Assembly (NCBI GenBank): GCA_015075625.1
Contig: JABTTZ010000001.1
Span: 868,001-932,000 of the forward strand
From: Anaerolineales bacterium
Lineage (GTDB): Bacteria; Chloroflexota; Anaerolineae; Aggregatilineales; UBA2796
Length of the DNA stretch: 64,000 nt
Reading direction: 5' to 3'
The notes under the pieces were generated by a model. That model worked only from the letters and a program-made list of their open reading frames with translations, made no database searches and was not told where the DNA came from. Within the stretch, counting starts at the first letter, position 1. Every line of letters starts with the position of its first letter. The position numbers were made by a program, and so were the translations under genes. Below, piece after piece: positions 8,733-16,095 of this stretch.

Positions 8733-8908
8733 CTACCCTCGGCGGGCATCAACGGATGAAACCAGAGGCGTCGATTCGTTTTCACCTTTGGGTTGCGGTG
8801 ATTTCAGTAATCCTAGAAGGTGAAAGGGTGAAAACGTTATTGAGTATATGCGTTTTGCCGTTTTCGTCAATCTTTCCATACCCTCAACGGGCATGGACGG
8901 GTGAACAC
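8733..8908 (+). CRISPR. Candidate vestigial CRISPR array (2-3 degenerate repeats)
   Basis: Unit 1 at 8733-8762 contains TACCCTCGGCGGGCAT and ends in GATGAAAC. Unit 3 at 8878-8908 contains TACCCTCAACGGGCAT and ends in GTGAACAC. About 24 of 29 positions match. A middle unit ending at 8834 (GAAAGGGTGAAAAC) keeps the 3' half. Unit ends fall at 8762, 8834 and 8908, a regular 72-74 nt period (about 30 repeat plus 43 spacer). A GAAAC-type 3' end is common in type I repeats. The array lies 31 bp from the end of cas4. The divergence means it is probably inactive, or that the resemblance is partly chance. Confidence 0.5.
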
Positions 8909-8939
8909 GTGTACAAAAAGAGGGGGGAGTTGCGAACGC

Positions 8940-9542
8940 TTAAACGACATCATTACAAAACCGCCGGAACTCGCACGAGATGCACTTATTCACCTGATCC
9001 GTTGGCGGGGGCATGTGTTCACCATCGGCAATCCAACGCATTGTTTCGAGGGCTTTTTTCACCGAGTTGCGAAGCCCCCCTGTAATTGCCACCGATTCGG
9101 CTTGACGCACTGTGATCAGGTAGAGATATCCTTTCGTCACCGGTAGACCAAAGATTTCCTCTAACATCATCCCATAAGCTGCCACTTGTGCCTTGAAGTG
9201 CGTCCCCGCCGTCCGGCTCAGCTTGTAATCTACAGGGATCAGCGTGCGCGTTGGCGTCGCTACCTCAATCACTTCGTCAATCTTCCCACTCAAACCCAAC
9301 TTAGGGGCAATCAGAGTGACATTGAAGTGGCGCACCCCGCCCTCACTGTCCATTGCCTCCAACTCACGCCGTACTGCCCGCTTTGGCTCGTCCTCGTGCG
9401 CTTCTTTCCCCATCGCCATTTTTGCGGTGGTGGGGCGCACCTCCGGCAGACAGGTATGGTAATAATGGGTACGTGGGCAATAGAGATACTGCTTTAGATC
9501 CGTTACCCGGAACAACCGTGCTTCTTGGTCGGTCTCAGCCAT
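8940..9542 (-). CDS. cas4: CRISPR-associated exonuclease Cas4
   Basis: Fe-S RecB-like nuclease that trims and selects prespacers for Cas1-Cas2. ATG at 9542 gives 200 residues and overlaps the cas2 stop by 8 bp. Cluster cysteines are Cys22 (LYCPRTHYYH) and the C-terminal CISCEFRRFC (about 187-196). The PD-(D/E)xK core is visible as GKIDEVIE, then VDYK, then QVAAYGMMLEE. The length is typical. It is the last gene of the cas operon and faces the candidate degenerate array. Confidence 0.95.
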   Translation of the reverse strand: MAETDQEARLFRVTDLKQYLYCPRTHYYHTCLPEVRPTTAKMAMGKEAHEDEPKRAVRRELEAMDSEGGVRHFNVTLIAPKLGLSGKIDEVIEVATPTRTLIPVDYKLSRTAGTHFKAQVAAYGMMLEEIFGLPVTKGYLYLITVRQAESVAITGGLRNSVKKALETMRWIADGEHMPPPTDQVNKCISCEFRRFCNDVV

Positions 9543-9834
9543 CAGACGCTTCCTCTGGGCGGGGTTCCCCTTCCTGAGCAATTTCCATTCGCGCCGCCCA
9601 ATCCTTAGCACAAATCGGAATCAATTGGATTTTTCCGCCGCCCCCGCTCTTGCGCAAAACACGTTCCAAGCGCATGAACAGTTCCTCTTGAAGGGTGTGT
9701 GTCAAGCGCCCAATGAAGGCGCTGAACTGCGTCCGATCCAGCCCGTAATCGAGGCAGGTATCGGCAATCTTTGCCCGCGCCTTGTCATCAGTAATGTCAT
9801 AAACCAACAAAATGTTCATCATGGGTGTCACCAT
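9535..9834 (-). CDS. cas2: CRISPR-associated endoribonuclease/adaptor Cas2
   Basis: Forms the Cas1-Cas2 integrase that inserts new spacers. The 99-residue ferredoxin-like protein has the usual first strand NILLVYDITDDKAR with its conserved Asp, the motif LDYGLDRTQFSAFIGRLT and a LIPICAKDW strand. The start is ambiguous: ATG at 9834, GTG at 9831 and ATG at 9822 or 9819 are in frame. 9834 is chosen because it overlaps the cas1 stop and has AAGGCG just upstream. Confidence 0.94.
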   Translation of the reverse strand: MVTPMMNILLVYDITDDKARAKIADTCLDYGLDRTQFSAFIGRLTHTLQEELFMRLERVLRKSGGGGKIQLIPICAKDWAARMEIAQEGEPRPEEASDG

Positions 9835-10853
9835 GTCGCCTTGAATGGCTCATAAAGGGGTCGTTCGCGCCGCAGAAAGGCAGCCAGCTTTCGGGCTTGC
9901 TGTTGAATTACCATCCGCAGGGGGTAACTTTTTCCCTCATGGCGAACCCCGGCATCCAAGTGCGCCAAGACCTTCTCAGCAAGGCTGCGGCAAATCTCTG
10001 GTTTGAGATTCCCCCCCTCATCTTGATCTACCTTGAAATGGCGGTTCGCCAGACCGAAAACGACGCGATCCACTGCTGTCTGGCGGAATTCTTCAATCAG
10101 ATCGAGGACAAGGCTAGGTTTGCCAGGGCGGTCTGCGTGCATGAATCCGGCATAGGGATCAAGCCCTGCCACAACCAACGCCTGCTCCACCTTCCCGTAG
10201 AGAATCCCATAGCCGTAATTAAGAAGGCTGTTTACCGGATCGGTAGCCCCTCGCGTTTGGCGGCTTGTCCAGTTGTATTCAGCGGGGATCACCGCCCGAA
10301 TCGCCCCCCAATAGGCTTTTGCGGCACTCCCCTCCACCGCCATAAGCCGTTCCCGAACAGCCTCCACCGTCTCTCCATCAAGGCGTTCTAAACTGGCAAG
10401 GTGATCCAAAATCGCCATATCCGCCTGACAAAGCTGCTCATAGGCATCGGGGGCGCTCTCTTTGCGCGTCTTTGCCATATAGCGCAAGGTGATCGCTTGG
10501 TTTTCGATTTTCCCCGCGGCAAATGCCAACGCCGCATCCCGCCCGCGTTGATCACCATAAGCGTAAAGCTGTTCCCGGCGGGTGAGGATTGTCCCGCCCA
10601 AACCCGCCGCATAGACCGTCCCATAGGTATGCCCCGACGGGTTGCAGAAAAAGATGGGGATTCCCCGTTCGGCACATTCAGCAATCACATCCGATGAAAT
10701 ACCCACACCCTTGCTGGCAACCAACACCGATTGCAAGTGCATGAGCGGCGCCTCGCAGAGCTTTTCATCGGCTTTCGTCACCCGCAGGCGTTCGCTGTGC
10801 TTGCTGATAAACGCCCCATACGTTTCCACCACGAGATGTTCCACAATTGCCAT
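9828..10853 (-). CDS. cas1: CRISPR-associated endonuclease Cas1
   Basis: Metal-dependent integrase core of spacer acquisition. With ATG at 10853 it has 341 residues; a GTG at 10865 would add four. The catalytic triad is visible: Glu174 (MAVEGSAAKAYWG), His239 (AGFMHADRPGKPSLVLDL) and Glu254 (DLIEEFR). The N-terminal beta domain includes ERGIPIFFCNPSG, and NSLLNYGYGILYG marks the helical domain. It starts 32 bp after cas6 and overlaps the cas2 start. All catalytic residues are intact, so adaptation may still work. Confidence 0.96.
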   Translation of the reverse strand: MAIVEHLVVETYGAFISKHSERLRVTKADEKLCEAPLMHLQSVLVASKGVGISSDVIAECAERGIPIFFCNPSGHTYGTVYAAGLGGTILTRREQLYAYGDQRGRDAALAFAAGKIENQAITLRYMAKTRKESAPDAYEQLCQADMAILDHLASLERLDGETVEAVRERLMAVEGSAAKAYWGAIRAVIPAEYNWTSRQTRGATDPVNSLLNYGYGILYGKVEQALVVAGLDPYAGFMHADRPGKPSLVLDLIEEFRQTAVDRVVFGLANRHFKVDQDEGGNLKPEICRSLAEKVLAHLDAGVRHEGKSYPLRMVIQQQARKLAAFLRRERPLYEPFKATW

Positions 10854-10885
10854 GCTGCACCTCACCCCCTAGCCTCACCATGTTC

Positions 10886-11821
10886 TTAAACCACCACCTG
10901 CATCACCCCGTTCCCTTTGACCGTATCCTTCCCAATCTGAAGGCACTGCCCCCAAAAAAGGTAGGGGAGGAAGGGGACAAGATGCCCCTCATAGGTTAAC
11001 GCGCCCGTAAACCCACTGATCGGGCTGCTGCTGTGCGTTCGCGTGGAATGGCTGTAGATCGTGTGCCATTTGGTATCGTCCTTCACCAGCCGCACCTCTG
11101 CGGCAGCGCTCAGCAGCGATTCGTAGGGTGAGGGGATGGTATTGCCGCCATACGCCGCTTGAATGAGATCAAACCGTTCTAACAAGCGCCCCATGACCAC
11201 CCGAAAGGCTGGCGTGCGCACGGGCTCCCCCCCATCGATCAGGCGGGTGGGCGTCAGAAAGCGCAGTGTGACCTGTTTGGGGGCAAGGAATTCAACATGG
11301 TTGGCAATATGTTCTGCTGTGACACACAATTGGGGGCGGCGCACGGCGTTGTATCCGGGCTGCATCAGAACTTCATAAGCATCGGTGAGAAGGTTTACCC
11401 CTTCTACGGCATGAACATCAAACCGCCCCCGTGTGGCGCCGATTCCCTTCCTTCCCATCTCTGGCAAAGCGAGGGCAACATAGGGAAACAAGGTGAAGGC
11501 TTGCCCCAAAAAGGTGACACCAAACTGAAAGCGCATCCCAGAAGGGTACTGACGTAAATCGCCCTGCTGCGGCGGGCGGAGGGTGAAGGCACGAGGGACA
11601 TCCTTCCCGCGTTGGGCATTGGCATCTTCGCGCAGCATGAGCCAACAGACCGGACAGTGATCGGCATTTTCTGGTGTGTGCTGGTTGTGATCATGACCTG
11701 TTTGCGCACAGAGTGCCTCGTAAAGCGCTCCGCGTAACTGCGCTCCGGGCTGTTCGCCAAAGGTGATCGGATCGCGTGCCTCCACTGTGAAGCGGAGATG
11801 ATAGATGGTCAATCCCTCCAT
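10886..11821 (-). CDS. cas6: CRISPR repeat endoribonuclease Cas6
   Basis: Probable pre-crRNA processing enzyme. A 311-residue protein whose C-terminus has the Gly-rich loop region of the Cas6 family (ISGFTGALTYEG, FLPYLFWGQCLQIG, ending KGNGVMQV). An unusual insert, HNQHTPENADHCPVCWLML (about 44-62), has a CPVC pair and His residues and could bind metal. Start at 11821, with AGGAGG 5 bp upstream. It lies 10 bp after cas5 and 33 bp before cas1. The catalytic residues cannot be assigned by eye. Confidence 0.85.
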   Translation of the reverse strand: MEGLTIYHLRFTVEARDPITFGEQPGAQLRGALYEALCAQTGHDHNQHTPENADHCPVCWLMLREDANAQRGKDVPRAFTLRPPQQGDLRQYPSGMRFQFGVTFLGQAFTLFPYVALALPEMGRKGIGATRGRFDVHAVEGVNLLTDAYEVLMQPGYNAVRRPQLCVTAEHIANHVEFLAPKQVTLRFLTPTRLIDGGEPVRTPAFRVVMGRLLERFDLIQAAYGGNTIPSPYESLLSAAAEVRLVKDDTKWHTIYSHSTRTHSSSPISGFTGALTYEGHLVPFLPYLFWGQCLQIGKDTVKGNGVMQVVV

Positions 11822-11830
11822 GAGTCCTCC

Positions 11831-12637
11831 TTAGTCCGCTACGCGCTCGTAAAAGGTGAAGGAACGGCTTGCCCGCCGTACCTTGTAAGGCAGTAAGACG
11901 GGGCGCAGCAGACGATGCGTTCCCAATTCCAGTTTTCCCTTCCCCTTGTTTTCAGCATAGATGTTCACCCGTTGAAAGGTGGTTTCCGTGCTTGTATCGT
12001 CCACCTGCTGAATGATCCGATTCAACGGCAGCATCTCGCCAAAATCACCATTCAGCACAATGTAACCATCGGGAAGGGTATCTTGAAAGGTGGGATAATG
12101 TTGGGCTTGGACGAATGATCCACGCTTGCCTAAGGATTGAATCCCAATAAGCCAGCGGGCAGCCCGTTCTTCGCTCAGCGCGGCTGAAAACGGCAGATCA
12201 AGGGCGATCCCAAACAGCCCATCCAGATAGGCATATTCGCGGTAGGCGATGCTCGCCCCCAACGGTCCCGCATTGCGCCCCCCCCCTACCGTTTCCTGTT
12301 CATCCCCTTCGGAGGGGTCTTCGATGCTCTCGGTGATCGGTTCTTCATCCTTCTTCTCTTTTTTGGACGTGTCGGTGCGGCGGAGTTTCCACACCTTTGC
12401 AAAGGTGTTGTTGACGACAATCCGCGCTGGCGGACGGATTGCCACGTTTGCCCCGGCAAGGGTCAGCCACAGGTGTTCCCCTTCAGCAACTCCCTCCGTC
12501 CGGCAGATCACGTCCAAAAGCGCCATCTTCACCGCAAAGGGTGTCGGGATCAGCAGCGTTTTCCCGCCGGACGATGTGCTGGTGGCGGGTTTCAAGGAAA
12601 AGAGCGCCGTCGCTTCAAAATCAGCAGCGATCCACAT
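11831..12637 (-). CDS. cas5: CRISPR Cascade subunit Cas5
   Basis: RAMP-fold subunit that would cap the 5' handle of crRNA in the surveillance complex. ATG at 12637 (MWIAADFEATALFSLKPATS) gives 268 residues and has AAAGGA 8 bp upstream; the open frame to 12760 overlaps cas7 and is not used. A charged low-complexity loop (about 91-120, KKEKKDEEPITESIEDPSEG) interrupts the domain. The C-terminal part includes GTHRLLRPVLLPYKVRR. Assigned from position between cas7 and cas6 and from the N-terminal RAMP strand; direct similarity is modest. Confidence 0.75.
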   Translation of the reverse strand: MWIAADFEATALFSLKPATSTSSGGKTLLIPTPFAVKMALLDVICRTEGVAEGEHLWLTLAGANVAIRPPARIVVNNTFAKVWKLRRTDTSKKEKKDEEPITESIEDPSEGDEQETVGGGRNAGPLGASIAYREYAYLDGLFGIALDLPFSAALSEERAARWLIGIQSLGKRGSFVQAQHYPTFQDTLPDGYIVLNGDFGEMLPLNRIIQQVDDTSTETTFQRVNIYAENKGKGKLELGTHRLLRPVLLPYKVRRASRSFTFYERVAD

Positions 12638-12716
12638 GAGTTGATCCTTTCTGTCTCCATAAACACGCCGAGAGGCGAGATGATCGGCATCTCGGCATGT
12701 CCTAATGTTTGTATCC

Positions 12717-13721
12717 TTAGGCGTGGCTGTAACGCAGCGTATAGGGCGACGAACTCCCAATCAAGCCCGACATTTGCTCGGTGAATTCCGCCAGCGAGTT
12801 AAATTCCGCCGTTTTAACCACATCGGGACGAATGGGGTCAAGGTTACGGCGAATCGCCTCAATCTCTGTCTTATAGCCATCCTTCAGCGGGCTGACTGTC
12901 GGAGCGGGCGTTGCCCCGCTGCTGATGGCGATCACCCCTTCAAAATTGAGGAGATGGGGGCTTTGCGTGCTGCGCATTGCCCCGCGTGGTTCAAGGAAGG
13001 TGTAGAGCAGGCTTTCCATCAGGCGTTCGTAGCGCGTTTGGCGCTGCCCCTCCTCAATGGCATAGGTCTGGTTGATGTCGTTGAAGCCAATCCGCGCTGC
13101 CTCCACCGCGACAATCACCGCATAAACGCCTGAGGATGCCGGACGGTGGAAGATTGCCTGACCGAGGTTTGAGCCTTCCTTGTCGGTTGCGGCGGCGTCC
13201 TCTTGGCGTTTGCCCTGTCCGCGCTCGCGGGCATATTTCACATGGAAGTAGCTGTCCGTCGTCGTCACTTCGGGGACGCCCACCACCCATCCAAACTCTA
13301 CAAGGCTTTTGCGGGGGAGGCTGTTTTTCCCCTCAGTGACGAGAATCCCCTCAATGTCATCCATCCCACACATCTGGAGCAGGCGGTTTAGTTTTTCCAC
13401 ATCAGACACTTTATCCCGTTTTACATACTCAATGAAATCAGGGTCGGCGTTGATGCGGTTGGCATTGAAGGTTTGGCAGCCCTTGCACAGCGGCACGCCG
13501 CCCCGTTCGCTGATCAGCCGGTGAAGGTGTTCCGCCTGAATGTGTTTCCACATATCCCCGCTGATGGCGTTCACGTTATGGAGGCGTCCATCTTGGGCAA
13601 CAATGTTGACCATCCGCGTCTGAATCTGATTGCCTTCGCTGCCCTCGTTGTTCAGGCTGTGCAGGTCAAGCGTGGCGCGGGCGCTGATGGTCAGATTGTA
13701 GACTGATATTTTATCGGACAT
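12717..13721 (-). CDS. cas7: CRISPR Cascade backbone subunit Cas7 (DevR/Csa2 family)
   Basis: Backbone subunit of the crRNA complex, expected in several copies along the guide. The N-terminus YNLTISARATLDLHSLNNEGSEG is the DevR-type Cas7 signature. A segment with CKGC (about 78-81) and FNANRINAD follows. Length 334 residues. Start at 13721 with AAAGGAA upstream. It is separated by 25 bp from the small-subunit gene and by 79 bp from cas5, all in one direction. Confidence 0.9.
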   Translation of the reverse strand: MSDKISVYNLTISARATLDLHSLNNEGSEGNQIQTRMVNIVAQDGRLHNVNAISGDMWKHIQAEHLHRLISERGGVPLCKGCQTFNANRINADPDFIEYVKRDKVSDVEKLNRLLQMCGMDDIEGILVTEGKNSLPRKSLVEFGWVVGVPEVTTTDSYFHVKYARERGQGKRQEDAAATDKEGSNLGQAIFHRPASSGVYAVIVAVEAARIGFNDINQTYAIEEGQRQTRYERLMESLLYTFLEPRGAMRSTQSPHLLNFEGVIAISSGATPAPTVSPLKDGYKTEIEAIRRNLDPIRPDVVKTAEFNSLAEFTEQMSGLIGSSSPYTLRYSHA

Positions 13722-13746
13722 GGTTCAAGATTCCTTTCTGGTTCGG

Positions 13747-14223
13747 TTAGTCGTTTTGGTCGGATACATCGTCGCTCTCGGCGGGCGGCGCATCGGCGTC
13801 ACCAGCCGGACCAACGCGGGCATAGCCATAGGCGATCAAGAGATTGGCAATCAGCGGAGCGCCATACTCATCAATCAAGGCGATGATCGCCTCCAGATCG
13901 CTCGTCGTTACATCGCGCCGGAAAAAGCGCCTATCTTCGGGGTTGCCAACCTTTGTCGAACGCTCAAGAACTTGGGCGTTTTCGGCGTTGTACTTATGGA
14001 TGAACTCACTGAGTGCGGTCACAAATTCATCGGGATAGCGCCCCTTCCGCGCCAAGCCTTGGTTCAACCCATAGCGAATGTCATAGCGTGGGCGCGACTC
14101 TTTTGCTTTGGCAAATTGCGGGCTAACGGTGCTTTGCCGAATGGCGGCGGCAATGTTCTTAAAGCCCTCATTCTTCAAAATCGAGTGCAGCCCTTTTTCC
14201 TGATTCGATGTCGGGGTGGTCAT
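13747..14223 (-). CDS. Probable CRISPR Cascade small subunit (Csa5/Cas11-like)
   Basis: A 158-residue, mostly helical protein encoded between cas8 and cas7, where small subunits are usually found. ATG at 14223 is chosen over ATG at 14226 because AGGAGG lies 5 bp upstream; its A is shared with the cas8 stop (TGATG), implying translational coupling. It contains RYDIRYGLNQGLARKGRYPDEFVTALSEF and an acidic tail (APPAESDDVSDQND). The role rests on position and size; I do not recognise a named family with confidence. A separate small subunit argues for a I-A-like complex. Confidence 0.65.
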   Translation of the reverse strand: MTTPTSNQEKGLHSILKNEGFKNIAAAIRQSTVSPQFAKAKESRPRYDIRYGLNQGLARKGRYPDEFVTALSEFIHKYNAENAQVLERSTKVGNPEDRRFFRRDVTTSDLEAIIALIDEYGAPLIANLLIAYGYARVGPAGDADAPPAESDDVSDQND

Positions 14224-15554
14224 CATTCCTCCTGTGATCCGAGAATAGCGGTTTCTATAAACTGGATGGAAAGTTGGTGGGCATATTTGCCGCGCTCGCG
14301 CCGCCCCATCCAATAGCTGGCGTAAGCGGTGGTGAAGTCAAAGAAGCGGTTCAATTCGCCACCGGAGACAAAATCACGCAGGGCGGAGAGCAGGTTGTAG
14401 CCATCGCCGGTGTTCTCCTCAAGTCCATAGGTCAATCGTTTCAGTTCATCCAAAGCCTCCTTTGCCGCTTGCAGGGATGCGTTATCGGCTGCGCTGATCC
14501 AGCTTGGCAGCCCGATGAAGGCAAGGTTCATCGTCGCCGGGGAGTTCCCCAAACTTTTGTAGAACGCCGTGTGAAAGCCGCTCACCAGATTGCGAGGGCG
14601 GCGTTTTTTCAATAGCATGTCCTTAAAGCTCACCCGTTGTTCGGCATAGCTGATCAGCGCCTCGCTGTAGAGAACAGCGGCGAGAATATCGGAGGTGATC
14701 GAGAGGCGGCTCACCTGCATTGCCTCCCGAAAGCGCCCCATGATCGCCCGATGATCAGCGTAATCAATATCCTGGGGGGCAAGGATGTAGGTTTTGCGGT
14801 CTTTCCCACCCTTCACCAGCCGCGTGATCGCCCCTCCAAAGAAGCCCGTCGCCTTCAAGACTTCCAAAAGCCAGAAATTATCGACATTGCCCCGGGCGAT
14901 TGTGGCGATCTTGACGCGGTTCACGCCCATCCCCTGATCGGGGTTATAGAGTTGGAGCGCCGTTGCCCCTGCTGAGATTTTCCAACCATGTTCTTTATCG
15001 AGCGCCTTCCATACCATCCATACCCCATCGAGATCGTTTGGAAAGCTGCTGAACAGGTCAAAAAGCAATCCTAACAGCGCACCCTGATCGGCTTGCGCTG
15101 CGGTGTGCCACGCCTTCAGAAGGTTGTTGTAGCCGGGCAGCCCCCCCGGATTGATCGCCCGATAGATATCCCAATACGGATCGGGCGGCGGCGGCATTTG
15201 GTCGGGGGTGGCGTCTTTATTCGCTTTTCGGAAGGCGAAATAGACTTCATTTGCCGTTTTGCCCTTTTCATAATCAAACTGCCAATAGGCGCTTGGGTCT
15301 GGCAAGGTGCTTTGGTTTTTCTTCGTCCGCAGTATGGGTGCGGGCTGGATTGGGTCGGGAAAATTGACGAAATCGGCTTTCGTCAGCGATGGCGAAAGGG
15401 CAATCAGCAGGTATGTGCCGCAGTCTTGGAGGCGCAACGTATACCCTTCCTCCCCGAAGTGTCTGGCGGCAATGCGGGCGACAATCTCCGCCCATCCATA
15501 GGCAGCTAAGGTGCTGGCGAATCCGCCGCTCTGCTTGTCAACGTAAAAATTCAT
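14223..15554 (-). CDS. cas8: Probable CRISPR Cascade large subunit Cas8
   Basis: A 443-residue protein at the large-subunit position, upstream of the small subunit, cas7 and cas5. In type I systems Cas8 recognises the PAM and recruits Cas3. Start at 15554 with AGGAGG 9 bp upstream; the ATG overlaps the stop of the upstream small ORF (ATGA). No zinc-finger cysteine cluster of the Cst1/Cas8b1 kind is visible. Notable segments are DKQSGGFASTLAAYGWAE near the N-terminus and FLLKKRRPRN-like DMLLKKRRPRNLVSGFH in the C-terminal third. The family is assigned by locus, length and position; the exact Cas8 subtype cannot be named. Confidence 0.72.
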   Translation of the reverse strand: MNFYVDKQSGGFASTLAAYGWAEIVARIAARHFGEEGYTLRLQDCGTYLLIALSPSLTKADFVNFPDPIQPAPILRTKKNQSTLPDPSAYWQFDYEKGKTANEVYFAFRKANKDATPDQMPPPPDPYWDIYRAINPGGLPGYNNLLKAWHTAAQADQGALLGLLFDLFSSFPNDLDGVWMVWKALDKEHGWKISAGATALQLYNPDQGMGVNRVKIATIARGNVDNFWLLEVLKATGFFGGAITRLVKGGKDRKTYILAPQDIDYADHRAIMGRFREAMQVSRLSITSDILAAVLYSEALISYAEQRVSFKDMLLKKRRPRNLVSGFHTAFYKSLGNSPATMNLAFIGLPSWISAADNASLQAAKEALDELKRLTYGLEENTGDGYNLLSALRDFVSGGELNRFFDFTTAYASYWMGRRERGKYAHQLSIQFIETAILGSQEE

Positions 15555-15829
15555 TGCTCTACATCCTCCTGTCCATAATCGGGCATATGAGTGATATGAT
15601 TTTGAAGATATTTGAACTCTCTCTGGGCATCCTCTAATGAAATGACTGCTTCCAATGGAGTACGCTGACAAACTGCAAAAGATCGGATTTCACCGAAGCC
15701 TTGAGACAACTGCTCATTGAGGAAATCTTCCCATTCATCAAGGCGAACTTGGTCGAGATTCCAAGAAACATTAAAAGTAGGACGGAGTCTGTGAATTCGG
15801 TATAACAAGTCAGTGATTTCTCTCCCCAT
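15551..15829 (-). CDS. Unknown 92-residue protein, first gene of the Cascade operon
   Basis: Small ORF directly upstream of cas8, overlapping its start as ATGA and sitting about 45 bp downstream of a strong promoter. The 92-residue product is mildly acidic, with an alpha/beta look (WNLDQVRLDEWEDFLNEQLSQGFGEI, then LEDAQREFKYLQNHI). It has no Cys cluster, HTH or TM segment. I do not recognise it. There is no good ribosome binding site before ATG 15829, so the true start may be slightly inside. Translational coupling to cas8 suggests a role in, or regulation of, the effector complex. Confidence 0.65.
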   Translation of the reverse strand: MGREITDLLYRIHRLRPTFNVSWNLDQVRLDEWEDFLNEQLSQGFGEIRSFAVCQRTPLEAVISLEDAQREFKYLQNHITHMPDYGQEDVEQ

Positions 15830-15881
15830 AAAATTTTACAACCCATTAACTGCTACTTCGACACATAGTTATGAGATGAGG

Positions 15882-15910
15882 ATTATGGGGAAATTATTGA
15901 GATCTGTCAA
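15882..15910 (-). promoter_or_regulatory. Promoter for the Cascade/adaptation operon
   Basis: On the minus strand a perfect TTGACA (15905-15910) is followed after 17 bp by CATAAT (15882-15887). The predicted start site is about 45 nt before ATG 15829. This promoter would drive the 92-residue ORF and cas8 through cas4. The surrounding 266-bp gap (15830-16095) holds no other gene; a shared CTGCTACTTCG word occurs at both of its ends. Confidence 0.7.
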
Positions 15911-16095
15911 GGGGGGTCAATTTCTCAACCCATCCAACAGATCCAATTGGAAAACTCTGGAGTCTGAAACCCTCAAACTCCTTCGCTTTTCATTCAACTC
16001 TTGATATACTCACGGTGCAGGCTGAATGCGAGGGTACTGGAACATTAATCTGCTACTTCGCAGGGTGCTTTCCTTGCCCGGCAGCCTGCCTTTTC

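Noticed and set aside
15830-16095. CRISPR array or leader between cas3 and the Cascade operon
   Set aside because: Only one 11-bp word is repeated; no regular repeat-spacer pattern.
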